A DNA stretch of 64,000 nucleotides. Origin: Bacillota bacterium (GTDB lineage Bacteria; Bacillota; Clostridia; Lachnospirales; Lachnospiraceae). Under the pieces are notes generated by a model that saw only the letters and a list, made by a program, of their open reading frames with translations, was not told the origin of the DNA and did no database searches. Positions 31,853 to 41,585 of the stretch are shown here, in pieces; positions within the stretch are counted from its first letter, which is position 1, and every line of letters begins with the position of its first letter. A program made the position numbers and the translations under genes. Location of the stretch: positions 14,897 through 78,896 of the forward strand of contig JAEZKU010000042.1 in assembly GCA_023436065.1 (NCBI GenBank), in the 5' to 3' direction.

Positions 31853-32986
31853 TTAATCTTCGCTCCTAACAAATCCTTCAAGACGCATCTTTTTGTACTC
31901 AGAGTATCGCTTCTCTGTGATTGCTTCCCTGATCTCCTCCATCATGTGGTTATAGAAGTAAAGATTATGAAGCACCAGAAGTCTCATACCCAGCATTTCC
32001 TTAGCCTTCAGCAGATGTCTGATGTATGCCCTGCTGTATTGTCTGCATGCGGGGCATCCGCAGCCTTCTTCAATCGGTCTGTCGTCCAGCTCATATTTCG
32101 CATTCATCAGGTTCATCTTTCCGTTATTGGTGTATGCATGACCATGTCTGCCATTTCTGGTAGGGTATACACAATCAAAAAAGTCTACACCGCGATCCAC
32201 CGCCTCCAGAATATTGGCGGGTGTGCCCACCCCCATCAGATAAACCGGTTTTTCCAGCGGTAGATAGGGAACGGTTTCCTCGATGATACGATACATCTCC
32301 TCATGGCTCTCACCGACTGCCAAACCTCCCAAAGCATAGCCATCCAGATCAAGCTCGGAAATCACCTTGGCATGTTCGATACGGATATCCTCAAAGGTAC
32401 CGCCCTGGTTAATTCCAAACAGCATCTGTTTTCGATTGATCGTATCCTCCAGACCATTCAGCCTGTCCAACTCAGTCTTGCAGCGCTTCAGCCAACGAGT
32501 GGTCCGATCTACGGAAGCCTGCATATATTCTCTGGTTGCCGGATGAGGAGGACATTCATCAAATGCCATCGCAATTGTAGAGGCAAGATTAGACTGTATC
32601 TGCATGCTTTCCTCCGGGCCCATGAATATCTTACGTCCGTCTACGTGGGAGTTAAAATATACTCCTTCTTCCTTTATCTTACGTAATCCTGAAAGCGAAA
32701 ATACCTGAAATCCGCCGGAGTCAGTTAATATCGGTCTGTCCCATACCATGAACTTATGAAGTCCGCCCAGCTGCTTGACTACCTTATCACCGGGTCTGAC
32801 ATGAAGATGATAGGTATTGGAAAGCTCAACCTGAGTTCCGATTTCCTTTAAATCCATGGTGGAAACCGCTCCCTTGATGGCAGCCGCAGTTCCGACATTC
32901 ATAAAAACCGGGGTCTGTATCGTTCCGTGGACAGTCACAAACTCAGCTCGCTTCGCTCTATTGTCCCGTTCAATAATTCTATACAT
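31853..32986 (-). CDS. tgt: tRNA-guanine transglycosylase
   Basis: A 377-residue enzyme that replaces guanine 34 with a queuosine precursor in GUN tRNAs. Seen: ILTDSGGFQVFSL (catalytic Asp region), FDECPPHP, GLAVGESHEEMYRI, DFFDCVYPTRNGRHG (nucleophile Asp), and zinc ligands in CGCPACRQYSRAYIRHL with the later LHNLYFYNHMM. Full family length. Forms an operon with yajC. Confidence 0.96.
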   Translation of the reverse strand: MYRIIERDNRAKRAEFVTVHGTIQTPVFMNVGTAAAIKGAVSTMDLKEIGTQVELSNTYHLHVRPGDKVVKQLGGLHKFMVWDRPILTDSGGFQVFSLSGLRKIKEEGVYFNSHVDGRKIFMGPEESMQIQSNLASTIAMAFDECPPHPATREYMQASVDRTTRWLKRCKTELDRLNGLEDTINRKQMLFGINQGGTFEDIRIEHAKVISELDLDGYALGGLAVGESHEEMYRIIEETVPYLPLEKPVYLMGVGTPANILEAVDRGVDFFDCVYPTRNGRHGHAYTNNGKMNLMNAKYELDDRPIEEGCGCPACRQYSRAYIRHLLKAKEMLGMRLLVLHNLYFYNHMMEEIREAITEKRYSEYKKMRLEGFVRSED

Positions 32987-33152
32987 TCGTCTGTAGTCCT
33001 ACTTTCTACCTGCTTTTCCTCATTTAAACATTACAAGTATACCCTTAAAAGGGTTTCTTTTCAACAAAAATATATCCGTTTCATAAATTATTCATAAAAT
33101 GTCCAATCCGTGTGTCAGATAATTTTCCTAAGGTTAATAATAATTAATATTA

Positions 33153-33181
33153 TTGCATAAATTCCACATAATTGGTAGAAT
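33153..33181 (+). promoter_or_regulatory. promoter of the GGDEF-EAL gene
   Basis: TTGCAT (33153-33158), 17 bases, TAGAAT (33176-33181), about 60 bases upstream of the ATG at 33244. The rest of the 257-bp gap between tgt and this gene shows nothing else. Confidence 0.6.
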
Positions 33182-33243
33182 AAACATAAATCATCGGTCA
33201 TTTTGAAAGGTAAGTAAGTAACTATAGTTGGAGGTCAGCAGCA

Positions 33244-35727
33244 ATGTCGATTAAAAAGTCCCTGCGTATTTTGCTCATTATCTCATCCATGATACCGGTT
33301 ATTCTCGTCTCGGTAATCGCTCATGGTCTTTTGACTGACAGACTCATGGAGATTAATGCGCAGAGTCTGGAACGAACGGCCCGAACAAGCAGCTACGGAT
33401 TGGCAGCCAAGCTTCAGACACAGCAAACCGAGGTGTCTTTGTTAGCGATCCAGGAGGAACTGGTCTCAGCTGTGTTAACCAGCAATTCGGGACATGCCTA
33501 TTCTAACTGGACTGTAAACAGTATCCTGCAAAAAAGACGGGAAGCCTATGATCATTGTGAGCGTATCTCTCTTTACAACATGAGGAATGAAGTGATCGCC
33601 AGCTCTGATTCAGGGGAAATCGGAAAGACCACCGAATCAGAATTAACTCTTTCTTATATTCTGGCAACAGGTTCAACCGCAATCGCCGTAGACGGTTTGC
33701 ACCCGATCAGTAAAAACGGTTCTACCATCTATTGTATTGAAATTGGCGCCCCGATTACCGATCCGGTCAGTGGGTATGTCTGTGGGTATGTCGTAAGTAC
33801 CATGGATACTGCTTATTTCAGGAATTATTTAAACTCGCTTACAATTGGAGAAACCGGTTTTTGCATACTCCTGGACAAGGATGGTAAAGTCATCTATCAT
33901 CCGGATCCTTCTTACGTCGGAACCAATCTTCAATCTGAAAAGCTTTCCTCATTGGTGACCGATTACAACAGAGGTCTGACACCCATCAGCAGCTCCTTTG
34001 AATACTACTTTGATCATACTAACCAATTGTACGGCTATACGATTCTGCCTGATTTGAATTGGGCACTGATGCTAAAGCAGGATACCTCTGAGATTAAGTC
34101 GGTTACTACCATCATGCTGACCCTGTTGCTTTTAATCTGTGCTATCCTGATGATTATAATCATTATATTTGCCAATATTCTCGCAAGAAAATTCTCAGCT
34201 CCAATCATCGCCCTGCGAGATGCGATGAGGACTGCGTCCGACGGGAATCTTACCGTCCAGTCCAATATAAAAAGTAATAACGAGCTGGGAGAGCTTTCGA
34301 AGAACTTTAATAAAATGCTACATATTATTAAAACGAATTATGAGGATCTGGAGTCTATGCATGAAGAGCTTCTTTCCAATGAGGAGCAGCTTAGATCCAA
34401 TTATGATCATATCGAATACCTGGCCTATCATGACACCCTGACCAATCTACCAAATAAACTCGCCTTTCTCGACTATATCAATGCAGTATTATCCTCACCC
34501 CAGAGTAATATGAGGCATTCTGTCTACTTCGTGGATTTGGATAATTTCAAGACTGTCAATGATACCCTGGGCCATGAATATGGAGATACCTTATTAATCA
34601 AGACAGCACAGCTTTTGTCTGCGCTGATTGACGGTAACGGTATGTTAGCCCGGGCAGGCGGAGATGAGTTCTTAATCTTCTTGGAAGACATCGGTAATGC
34701 GGAAAATGCGGTTGATTTTGCTTCCCAGATTATCGAGACCTTCAAGAACCCGTTGGACTTGGATGGAGAAATTGTTTATGTATCCATGAGCATCGGTATT
34801 TCCATTTATCCCGAAAACGGACTCTCCTCAAAGGTATTGATCAAGAATTCAGATATTGCAATGTACAAATCAAAGGATACCGGGAAAAACAAGTTTACCC
34901 TGTTCGATTCCACCATGGAAGAGGAGCTTCACCGCTGTACCCTTGTGATGGAGGTCCTCAGAAATGCAATAGAAAACAATGACATCTACATACAGTATCA
35001 GCCTTTGATGGAGCTTGATACCAATAATGTGATCGGATATGAAGCCCTGATGAGAATCAGCAATGAACGCCTCGGCCGTATCAGTCCAAAGGAATTCATT
35101 CCGATTGCCGAGGAAAGTGGCTTAATCATCGAACTCAGCACCTGGTTGATCAGAGAAGCCTGCTACTTCAATAAACAGCTTCTGGATTTAGGCTCCAAAC
35201 CAAGACCGGTTTCCGTCAATATCTCCTCCGTACAGATTAACCGGCCCGGCTTCGTCTCAACCCTGTCCAGTATCCTGGAGGAGACCGGACTTCCGCCGGA
35301 ATACCTCGAACTGGAGATTACGGAGAGTACTTTGGTATCCTCCATCATGGATGCCACCATGCTGTTGAATAATCTGCAGCAGCTCGGAGTGAAGGTATCT
35401 CTCGACGATTTCGGTACCGGATATTCTTCTCTGAATTATTTGACGCAAATGCCGATTGACACCTTAAAAATCGATAAATCCTTCATCGATAATATCTGTA
35501 TCAATGAGAAGGATGTACAGATTGCAGAAGCCATCATTCAGCTTGCACACAGCCTCAACATCAAGGTGGTGGCTGAAGGAGTGGAGACCGAGGAACAGCT
35601 TTCCCTTCTGAAGGCAAGGCATTGTGATATCGTTCAGGGTTATATCTTCAGTCGCCCTCTGTATCCCGCCGAGCTGCTGGAGACTTTAAAGGAGGATGAC
35701 TTAATCTCTCAATGTTCCTTATTCTGA
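33244..35727 (+). CDS. membrane GGDEF-EAL protein with Cache sensor and HAMP domain
   Basis: An 827-residue cyclic-di-GMP enzyme. An N-terminal membrane helix, an extracytoplasmic dCache-like sensor (about residues 35-275, with GFCILLDKDGKVIYHPD), a second helix (MLTLLLLICAILMIIIIIF), a HAMP segment, a GGDEF domain (RAGGDEF near 470) and an EAL domain (YEALMR near 597, ELEITES, DDFGTGYSSL). Both active sites are intact, so it could make or degrade c-di-GMP. The sensed ligand is unknown. Confidence 0.92.
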   Translation: MSIKKSLRILLIISSMIPVILVSVIAHGLLTDRLMEINAQSLERTARTSSYGLAAKLQTQQTEVSLLAIQEELVSAVLTSNSGHAYSNWTVNSILQKRREAYDHCERISLYNMRNEVIASSDSGEIGKTTESELTLSYILATGSTAIAVDGLHPISKNGSTIYCIEIGAPITDPVSGYVCGYVVSTMDTAYFRNYLNSLTIGETGFCILLDKDGKVIYHPDPSYVGTNLQSEKLSSLVTDYNRGLTPISSSFEYYFDHTNQLYGYTILPDLNWALMLKQDTSEIKSVTTIMLTLLLLICAILMIIIIIFANILARKFSAPIIALRDAMRTASDGNLTVQSNIKSNNELGELSKNFNKMLHIIKTNYEDLESMHEELLSNEEQLRSNYDHIEYLAYHDTLTNLPNKLAFLDYINAVLSSPQSNMRHSVYFVDLDNFKTVNDTLGHEYGDTLLIKTAQLLSALIDGNGMLARAGGDEFLIFLEDIGNAENAVDFASQIIETFKNPLDLDGEIVYVSMSIGISIYPENGLSSKVLIKNSDIAMYKSKDTGKNKFTLFDSTMEEELHRCTLVMEVLRNAIENNDIYIQYQPLMELDTNNVIGYEALMRISNERLGRISPKEFIPIAEESGLIIELSTWLIREACYFNKQLLDLGSKPRPVSVNISSVQINRPGFVSTLSSILEETGLPPEYLELEITESTLVSSIMDATMLLNNLQQLGVKVSLDDFGTGYSSLNYLTQMPIDTLKIDKSFIDNICINEKDVQIAEAIIQLAHSLNIKVVAEGVETEEQLSLLKARHCDIVQGYIFSRPLYPAELLETLKEDDLISQCSLF

Positions 35728-35741
35728 TTATGTATGTTTAA

Positions 35742-35775
35742 AAAGGGAGGCGTTATTACACCTCCCTTTTTTATA
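35742..35775 (+). terminator. terminator of the GGDEF-EAL gene
   Basis: AAAGGGAGG (35742-35750) pairs with CCTCCCTTT (35761-35769), then TTTTATAAG. Just after the stop codon at 35727. Confidence 0.85.
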
Positions 35776-35833
35776 AGTGTATTACATGTAAACCTTCTTG
35801 CTAAATTAAGTGATAAAAGCACCGACTAAATAT

Positions 35834-35874
35834 AATGCCCTGCCAGGCAAGCTCGCTTGCATTGGCAGGGCATT
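35834..35874. other. strong hairpin between GGDEF-EAL gene and fba
   Basis: AATGCCCTGCCA (35834-35845) pairs with TGGCAGGGCATT (35863-35874), with GGCAAGC/GCTTGC-like pairing inside. No U tract. It may be a second terminator or a palindromic extragenic element. Confidence 0.45.
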
Positions 35875-35924
35875 GTATTCAGAGGCAGTGCGAAGCACCT
35901 TATAACACGCTAATCCTTAAGTGC

Positions 35925-35955
35925 AAAAAAAGGAGATACTTTTCAGTACCTCCTT
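35925..35955 (-). terminator. terminator of fba
   Basis: On the minus strand an 11-bp stem (AAGGAGGTACT / AGTATCTCCTT, GAAA loop) is followed by seven Ts. It is about 20 bases after the aldolase stop. Confidence 0.9.
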
Positions 35956-35972
35956 ATAAAGAGCTAGACTAA

Positions 35973-36914
35973 CTATTTTAATGCAGCGCCGTCACAGCCA
36001 AGAACATTAACAATCTTATGTTTAACAAGAGCCTTAATGTTATTTCTTGCAGGTGTAAGGTACTGTCTGGGATCGAAGTGACTCGGATTGCTATACAGAT
36101 ACTCTCTGATACCTGCAGTGAACGCAAGTCTTAAATCTGAATCGATGTTAATCTTACATACTGCCATCTTTGCAGCCTGTCTTAACATATCCTCAGGAAT
36201 TCCGATTGCATCGTCCATCTTGCCACCGTACTGTTTAATGATCTCAACATATTCCTGAGATACGCTGGAAGCACCATGTAATACGATCGGGAAGTTAGGA
36301 AGTCTCTTTGCTACTTCTTCTAATATATCAAAACGAAGCTGAGGCTTCTGGCCGGGCTTGAACTTGAAAGCACCATGGCTGGTACCGATTGCGATTGCTA
36401 AGGAATCAACGCCGGTACGGCTAACAAACTCTTCCACTTCTTCAGGTCTGGTATAGGATGCGTCTTCAGCACTAACGTTAACATCATCCTCGATACCTGC
36501 TAATTTACCTAATTCACCTTCAACTACTGCTCCATGTGCATGAGCATATTCAACAACCTTCTTAGTTAATGCGATATTGTCCTCGAAGCTGTGCTTGGAA
36601 CCATCGATCATAACAGAGGAGAAACCGCCGTCGATACAAGCCTTACAGATTTCGAAATCATCACCGTGATCTAAGTGAAGAGCGATAGGAAGATCAGTAT
36701 CTGCCAATGCAGCTTCCACTAATTTTACAAGATATGCATGCTTAGCATATTTTCTTGCTCCTGCTGATACCTGTAAGATTACAGGAGCATTCAGCTCCTT
36801 AGCTGCCTCAGTAATTCCCTGTACGATCTCCATGTTGTTTACGTTAAAAGCACCAATTGCATAACCGCCGGCATATGCCTTCTGAAACATTTCTTTCGTT
36901 GTAACCAATGCCAT
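35973..36914 (-). CDS. fba: class II fructose-1,6-bisphosphate aldolase
   Basis: A 313-residue zinc enzyme of glycolysis and gluconeogenesis. The start at 36914 (MALVTTKEMFQKAYAGGYAI) follows AAAGGAA; the longer upstream frame is not supported. Zinc and substrate motifs seen: LHLDHGDDFE, VEGELGKLAG, SLAIAIGTSHG, IVLHGASSV and NIDSDLR. Single-gene transcript, with a strong terminator downstream. Confidence 0.95.
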   Translation of the reverse strand: MALVTTKEMFQKAYAGGYAIGAFNVNNMEIVQGITEAAKELNAPVILQVSAGARKYAKHAYLVKLVEAALADTDLPIALHLDHGDDFEICKACIDGGFSSVMIDGSKHSFEDNIALTKKVVEYAHAHGAVVEGELGKLAGIEDDVNVSAEDASYTRPEEVEEFVSRTGVDSLAIAIGTSHGAFKFKPGQKPQLRFDILEEVAKRLPNFPIVLHGASSVSQEYVEIIKQYGGKMDDAIGIPEDMLRQAAKMAVCKINIDSDLRLAFTAGIREYLYSNPSHFDPRQYLTPARNNIKALVKHKIVNVLGCDGAALK

Positions 36915-37084
36915 AATTCTATCATTCCTTTCCATATCGTTAAATATTTTGCAATGCTTCATTTATTATACCATAAATTTATCTAATGAAAAGTTTTTTT
37001 GTATTTTTTTTAAAAAAGGTTTACAATAGTATAAAACCGATAATTCAATTGAAATAAGAATATTTTCGAAGAAACGGAGGAACT

Positions 37085-37555
37085 ATGGAACCTAAGCGTG
37101 TCTCAGATTCTATTACAGAACAGGTGCAGATCATCATGCCCTCCCATATCAATGGTACCGACCGGCTTTTCGGCGGTCAGTTAGTGGAATGGATTGATGT
37201 GGTTGCAGGGGTGGTAGCACGCCGCCACTGCGGACATAATATTACGACTGCTGCAATCGATAACCTGCAGTTCAAAGCAGGTGCCTTCATAAATAACACC
37301 CTGGTATTGATCGGCCGGATTACTTACGTTGGAACCACTTCCATGGAGGTAAGGGTTGATACCTACGTGGAGGATTTATCCGGTACCCGGAAAGTGGTCA
37401 ACCGTGCTTATCTGGTCATGGTCGCTCTTGATGATGAAGGAAAGCCCCTCGAAGTACCCAGACTGGTACTTGAGACAGAATCAGAGCGTGCGGAATGGGA
37501 GGCCGGTAAGAAGAGACATACTCTTCGGGCAAAAAGACGTAAAGAGGGCTACTAA
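37085..37555 (+). CDS. acyl-CoA thioesterase (hotdog fold, YciA/BACH type)
   Basis: A 156-residue protein with the acyl-CoA thioesterase pattern: MPSHINGTDRLFGGQLVEWID (the active-site N-x-x-G-x-x-F-G-G segment), TTAAIDNLQF and MEVRVDTYVED. The family hydrolyses CoA thioesters; the substrate cannot be told. It converges with, and overlaps by 4 bp, the SDR gene. A basic C-terminal tail (RAKRRKEGY) is notable. Confidence 0.88.
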   Translation: MEPKRVSDSITEQVQIIMPSHINGTDRLFGGQLVEWIDVVAGVVARRHCGHNITTAAIDNLQFKAGAFINNTLVLIGRITYVGTTSMEVRVDTYVEDLSGTRKVVNRAYLVMVALDDEGKPLEVPRLVLETESERAEWEAGKKRHTLRAKRRKEGY

Positions 37556-38289
37556 TCCTCTGCCCCCTGCGCTTTTTTCATCGCTTCCTCCAGAGTCATT
37601 CCTGCAAACGATTGTGCAGAAAGGAACCTTCCACTCTTCTTATCATCTACAAATGCTCCGACAGCGATACCGGGAATACAGCTTTTCACATCATTCGGTG
37701 CATGCGGTCCTCCGAGATCCGTTCTGCACCAGCCCGGATCGGCCAGGTTGATCATTACATTGGTACCTTCCAGCTTAGAACCCAAATCCTTTGTGAATTT
37801 ATCCAGGGCCGCCTTACTGGCGGAATAACCTGCCTGTTCCGGTTCATTTCTGATCCCGCTTGTTGTATTAATCACCCTGCCGAAGCCCTTGTCCATCATC
37901 TTGGGAATTAGCCGGTAGCAGATCATGGCAGGAGCGATTGTATTAATCATGAAGCTTTGAGTAAAATCCTCCACCGGGGTTTTGAAATAATCGGTCCGAT
38001 AGGCAACCTGTACCCCCGCATCATTAAACAGGATATCTATATGGGTCTTATGTTCCTCAATTTCATCCAACATCCTGCTCACCGAATTAATATCTGAGAG
38101 CTCTGCCTGGACGGCATAAGCCTCTACACCAAGTGCCAAAACCTCCTCGAGAACCCTTTCCGTATGAGATATGCTCCTTGAGTGAAGTACCAGGTTGCAT
38201 CCCTGTTTAGCCATAAATACGGCGATTTCATAGCCGATGCCCCTGCTTGCTCCTGTGATGAGAGCCCATTTTCCTTTTACATTCGTCAT
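37552..38289 (-). CDS. short-chain dehydrogenase/reductase
   Basis: A 245-residue SDR: cofactor motif GASRGIGYEIAV, NDAGVQVAY, and the catalytic YSASKAAL with Ser in INTTSGIR. The Arg residues after the glycine motif (LVLHSRS) suggest NADP(H). The function is unspecified; FabG-like or oligosaccharide/steroid reductases are possible. Confidence 0.85.
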   Translation of the reverse strand: MTNVKGKWALITGASRGIGYEIAVFMAKQGCNLVLHSRSISHTERVLEEVLALGVEAYAVQAELSDINSVSRMLDEIEEHKTHIDILFNDAGVQVAYRTDYFKTPVEDFTQSFMINTIAPAMICYRLIPKMMDKGFGRVINTTSGIRNEPEQAGYSASKAALDKFTKDLGSKLEGTNVMINLADPGWCRTDLGGPHAPNDVKSCIPGIAVGAFVDDKKSGRFLSAQSFAGMTLEEAMKKAQGAED

Positions 38290-38519
38290 GCTTTTAACCT
38301 CCTACTATATTATTTACCATACCTGTACATGTTATTTGAGGCTTCAATCCGTCAGTCAATTCATATTCAGGATGATAACAGACTACGATTCTGTTTACAA
38401 TCTTTGCTGTTCAGTTCTATTGACAATTTGCATAATCTGTGCTACTCTTTATAAAATTTCAGAAAGCAGGTATCATCAATGAAAGCAGTCAGCCATTTTG
38501 CTCTGAATAGGGACGATGA

Positions 38520-38657
38520 TCGGCGGCGCTTGTAGCTATGATTTATTCGTAGGTGCAAGCGCTTAACGTGTTGCGCCTATGTGGATGATATATCAAATTG
38601 ATTAACCACATCGGTAGGAATCTATATATTTTCCTCATACCGGGGTGGTTTTTTTGT
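38520..38657 (+). promoter_or_regulatory. candidate attenuator leader upstream of the AspRS gene
   Basis: Two mutually exclusive pairings are visible. AACCAC (38604-38609) pairs with GTGGTT (38645-38650) in a long stem, with CGGT/ACCG and GGAA/TTCC inside, followed by seven Ts: a terminator. The overlapping CCACAT (38606-38611) pairs instead with ATGTGG (38579-38584). Upstream, GCGCTTG/CAAGCGC competes with TAGGTGCAA/TTGCGCCTA. This is the logic of an attenuator. No T-box consensus (GGGTGGnACCGCG) is present. Nothing else is seen in the 400-bp gap. Confidence 0.6.
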
Positions 38658-38690
38658 ACCTGTTTTTTGAAAAAAGAAAGGAGCAAATTT

Positions 38691-40016
38691 ATGAATGAAT
38701 TAAATGGATGGGTTGAAACAAAATTGATTGATCCCGAAACTCTTGCGTCACACCTCGGAGAAACCGTGAGGCTTCATGGTTCAGTGTACAAGATCAGGCT
38801 GATGAGCGGCTTTTCCTTTGTACTCCTGAGAACCCGAAGAGGCATGGTTCAGTGTATCCACGATCCAAAAACCTGCACTTATCCGATCGAAGAGCTGCCG
38901 GAGGAAGCCTGTATCATCCTTACCGGTGAAGTCGTAGCCGAAGAACGATCCACCGCAGGGTATGAGCTTCATCTGAAGGAAATTGAGGTGTTATCCACAC
39001 CCGCCGAGAAATTACCTGTAGTAATCAACAATAAGCGATTGGATACTTCCCTTGAAACACTGCTGGATTACCGACCGATTACACTACGCAACGAAAAGGA
39101 ACGGGCAATCTTTCGCATACAGGAGGGTTTATGCCGTGGTTTCCGGAATTTCCTGACCGATCAGGGATTTACGGAAATTCACACTCCTAAGCTTGTCTAT
39201 GCGGGAGCAGAAGGCGGAGCAAATATCTTCCGGCTGGATTATTTCGGTCGAGAAGCCTTCCTTGCGCAAAGCCCTCAAACCTATAAGCAGATGATGGTTG
39301 GTGTATACGAAAGGGTTTACGAAATCGCACCTGTGTTCCGTGCCGAGAAGCACGACACCTCAAGGCACCTAAACGAGTACACCAGCGTGGACTTTGAAAT
39401 GGGCTTTATCGAAAGCTTTCATGACATCATGCAGATGGAGACTGCCTTGCTGAAGCATAGTCTTACTTATCTGAAGGAATACTATCCATATGAATTAAAC
39501 CTTCTACAGGTTAAGCTTCCCGAAATCAATTCCATTCCGGCTATCCCGTTTTTGGAAGCGAAGGAATTGATTGCAAGAGAATGTCACAGGGAAATCAAAG
39601 ACATGAATGATTTTGAGCCCGAGGAAGAAAAGTTGCTTTATGAATTGATAAAAGAGCAAACCGGAAGTGAGTTCGTATTCGTAACCCATTACCCATCAAA
39701 AAAGCGTCCGTTCTATGCCAAAGAAGATCCGAATCTCCCGGAAGTCACCCTCAGCTTTGATCTTTTATTCCGCGGACTTGAGATTACGACGGGAGGTCAG
39801 CGCATCCATGATTATCAGGAACAGGTTGCCAAAATGCTAAAGCGCGGTTTGAACCCACAGGACTTTGAAAGCTATCTGATGATCCACCGATATGGAATGC
39901 CGCCGCATGGCGGACTTGGTCTCGGACTGGAGCGCTTTACATCCCGTCTGCTGGAACAAAACAATGTCAGATATTCCTGTATGTTTCCTCGTGATATCAA
40001 TCGTCTGGTACCATAA
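38691..40016 (+). CDS. archaeal-type aspartyl-tRNA synthetase (AspS2, probably non-discriminating)
   Basis: A 441-residue class IIb synthetase. The ATG at 38691 follows AAAGGAG. An N-terminal OB anticodon domain, then motif 2 (PVFRAEKHDTSRHLNEYTSVD) and motif 3 (GLGLGLERF). The length and the lack of the bacterial GAD insert indicate the archaeal type, which many Clostridia carry as a second enzyme to make Asp-tRNA(Asn) for amidation. Non-discriminating specificity is inferred from the family. Its expression is probably controlled by the leader upstream. Confidence 0.85.
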   Translation: MNELNGWVETKLIDPETLASHLGETVRLHGSVYKIRLMSGFSFVLLRTRRGMVQCIHDPKTCTYPIEELPEEACIILTGEVVAEERSTAGYELHLKEIEVLSTPAEKLPVVINNKRLDTSLETLLDYRPITLRNEKERAIFRIQEGLCRGFRNFLTDQGFTEIHTPKLVYAGAEGGANIFRLDYFGREAFLAQSPQTYKQMMVGVYERVYEIAPVFRAEKHDTSRHLNEYTSVDFEMGFIESFHDIMQMETALLKHSLTYLKEYYPYELNLLQVKLPEINSIPAIPFLEAKELIARECHREIKDMNDFEPEEEKLLYELIKEQTGSEFVFVTHYPSKKRPFYAKEDPNLPEVTLSFDLLFRGLEITTGGQRIHDYQEQVAKMLKRGLNPQDFESYLMIHRYGMPPHGGLGLGLERFTSRLLEQNNVRYSCMFPRDINRLVP

Positions 40017-40084
40017 TAGCAGAATTGCAGGGGCGCTTCGTTGATCGGAAGCTGCTCCTGCAATGCTTTGGTTTCAATACGTTA

Positions 40085-40447
40085 CTAAGCTTTAAAGTTA
40101 TCGAGCTGCTCTTTTCTATGCTCCTGCTTCACCTTGGCGTTCTCAAAGGATTCTCTGTCCATATGATCCGCATTATGATTCAGATACCCTTCTGTATATA
40201 GGAAGCGCTTTTCGGTATTCTCCTTGTAATCATTGCTGCAGTTGTCACCGTAGACAATCTTATCCTTTAGATGATCAATCTCCTGCTGCCTCCCCCTCTG
40301 CAGTTCCTTTACATGCTCAATATTTGCTTTGGAATGTGTGATATCCGCATTTTGCTCCAGATGTCTTTCTGTACGGGTCTGTTTCTCAACCAGATTCTCC
40401 ATATGCTCCAACCGACGTTCATTTTCACAGCTTTGCTTATTATTCAT
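40085..40447 (-). CDS. coiled-coil protein, unknown
   Basis: A 120-residue very charged protein; the start at 40447 (MNNKQSCENERRLEHMENLV) follows AAAGGCGG. Two related repeats are visible: HLEQNADITHSKANIEHVKE and YLNHNADHMDRESFENAKVK. No domain known to me; soluble, probably intracellular. Single gene between aspS2 and the DNA glycosylase. Confidence 0.6.
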   Translation of the reverse strand: MNNKQSCENERRLEHMENLVEKQTRTERHLEQNADITHSKANIEHVKELQRGRQQEIDHLKDKIVYGDNCSNDYKENTEKRFLYTEGYLNHNADHMDRESFENAKVKQEHRKEQLDNFKA

Positions 40448-40568
40448 CAAAATCATCCGCCTTTCTTCATGATTCGAACTGACATAAATTTGATTCAATG
40501 ATATCTGTTCCATATTTATTTTCTCCGAAGTAAGGAAAGGCTATGCGTAGGAAAATGAACCATTTAGG

Positions 40569-41390
40569 CTATCTCTTATTCCTGCTTCTCATGTAATAAA
40601 ACATATATTGTTGAATGATTCCCAGTATTCCGTTAAATTTTTCCATGTCAAACCGGTCCTGATAGATTTCTGAAAGGATTCGTTTCACCCAGACATCGAC
40701 CGGAAAAACTTCGATATGATGCAGACCGTAAAGGCAGATACAGTTCGCAACCTTTTCTCCTATTCCATGGATACCAAGAAGTGCTTTCTTTGCTTCCTCA
40801 TAGCTGCAATTTCTGATTTTTTCAAGATCCAGTTGCTTCTCGGCGATTGCTTTGGCCGCACTCAGGATATATGCATCCCGATAGCCGACGGACATGGTTC
40901 GAAGCTCTTCTGTACTGGATGCTGCCAGAACCTCCGGTGCAGGGAAGGTATGATACATGATACCGGCCTCAGCACAGTAATGCTGTTCCCCATAGCGCTG
41001 GCATATGTTTTCTATCGCATTCTTAATCGCGGGAATATTTTTGTTCTGTGATATGATGAAGGTGATCATAATCTCAAAAAAATCCTGCCTAAGGATCCGA
41101 ATCCCCCACCCGTAGGCAACAGCCTCCTTTAAAAAACCATCATTTCCCTGCTCAATCTCTTCAATCACCTGTCCATAATCATAGTCCAAATCAAAATACT
41201 CTCTCCAGAGCTCTTCATATTCACTTTCACTACAGCTTAGCTCAACCAGATCCTCCGCCTTCTGTTCCAGAAGCAGACAGCGTCCCAGAGCGATCAAAGC
41301 ATATCTGTTCTCCCCGATTGGATTCAGGCGAAAGCATTGGCCCGATTCAGCAATCTGTTTTATATTAAAATTATTATTATGTATCAGCAT
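40569..41390 (-). CDS. ogg: 8-oxoguanine DNA glycosylase/AP lyase
   Basis: A 273-residue HhH-GPD glycosylase of the OGG1 type. The N-terminal SGQCFRL-type segment is visible, as is FISQNKNIPAIKNAIENIC, and the helix-hairpin-helix GIHGIGEKVANCICLYGLHH with the catalytic Lys and, 19 residues on, the catalytic Asp in FPVDVWVKR. Removes oxidised guanine from DNA. Confidence 0.9.
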   Translation of the reverse strand: MLIHNNNFNIKQIAESGQCFRLNPIGENRYALIALGRCLLLEQKAEDLVELSCSESEYEELWREYFDLDYDYGQVIEEIEQGNDGFLKEAVAYGWGIRILRQDFFEIMITFIISQNKNIPAIKNAIENICQRYGEQHYCAEAGIMYHTFPAPEVLAASSTEELRTMSVGYRDAYILSAAKAIAEKQLDLEKIRNCSYEEAKKALLGIHGIGEKVANCICLYGLHHIEVFPVDVWVKRILSEIYQDRFDMEKFNGILGIIQQYMFYYMRSRNKR

Positions 41391-41585
41391 CCTTCATCCT
41401 CCCAATCATCTCCGAGTCATATTCAAAATTATAGCTCAGCATAATTTTTTCAGCAAGTACATAAGAGCTATTGCAAATTTTCTCCATATAAGCTATACTT
41501 TGCTAAAAAATCTCATAAATGATATGGGATGCTATCATAAACCCCGGACAGGTAAGTCCGGCATCATCTACGGAGGTACGATATC

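Noticed and set aside
38520..38657. T-box riboswitch upstream of AspRS
   Set aside because: The GGGTGGnACCGCG T-box core is absent; only generic terminator/antiterminator pairing is seen, so no T-box is claimed.
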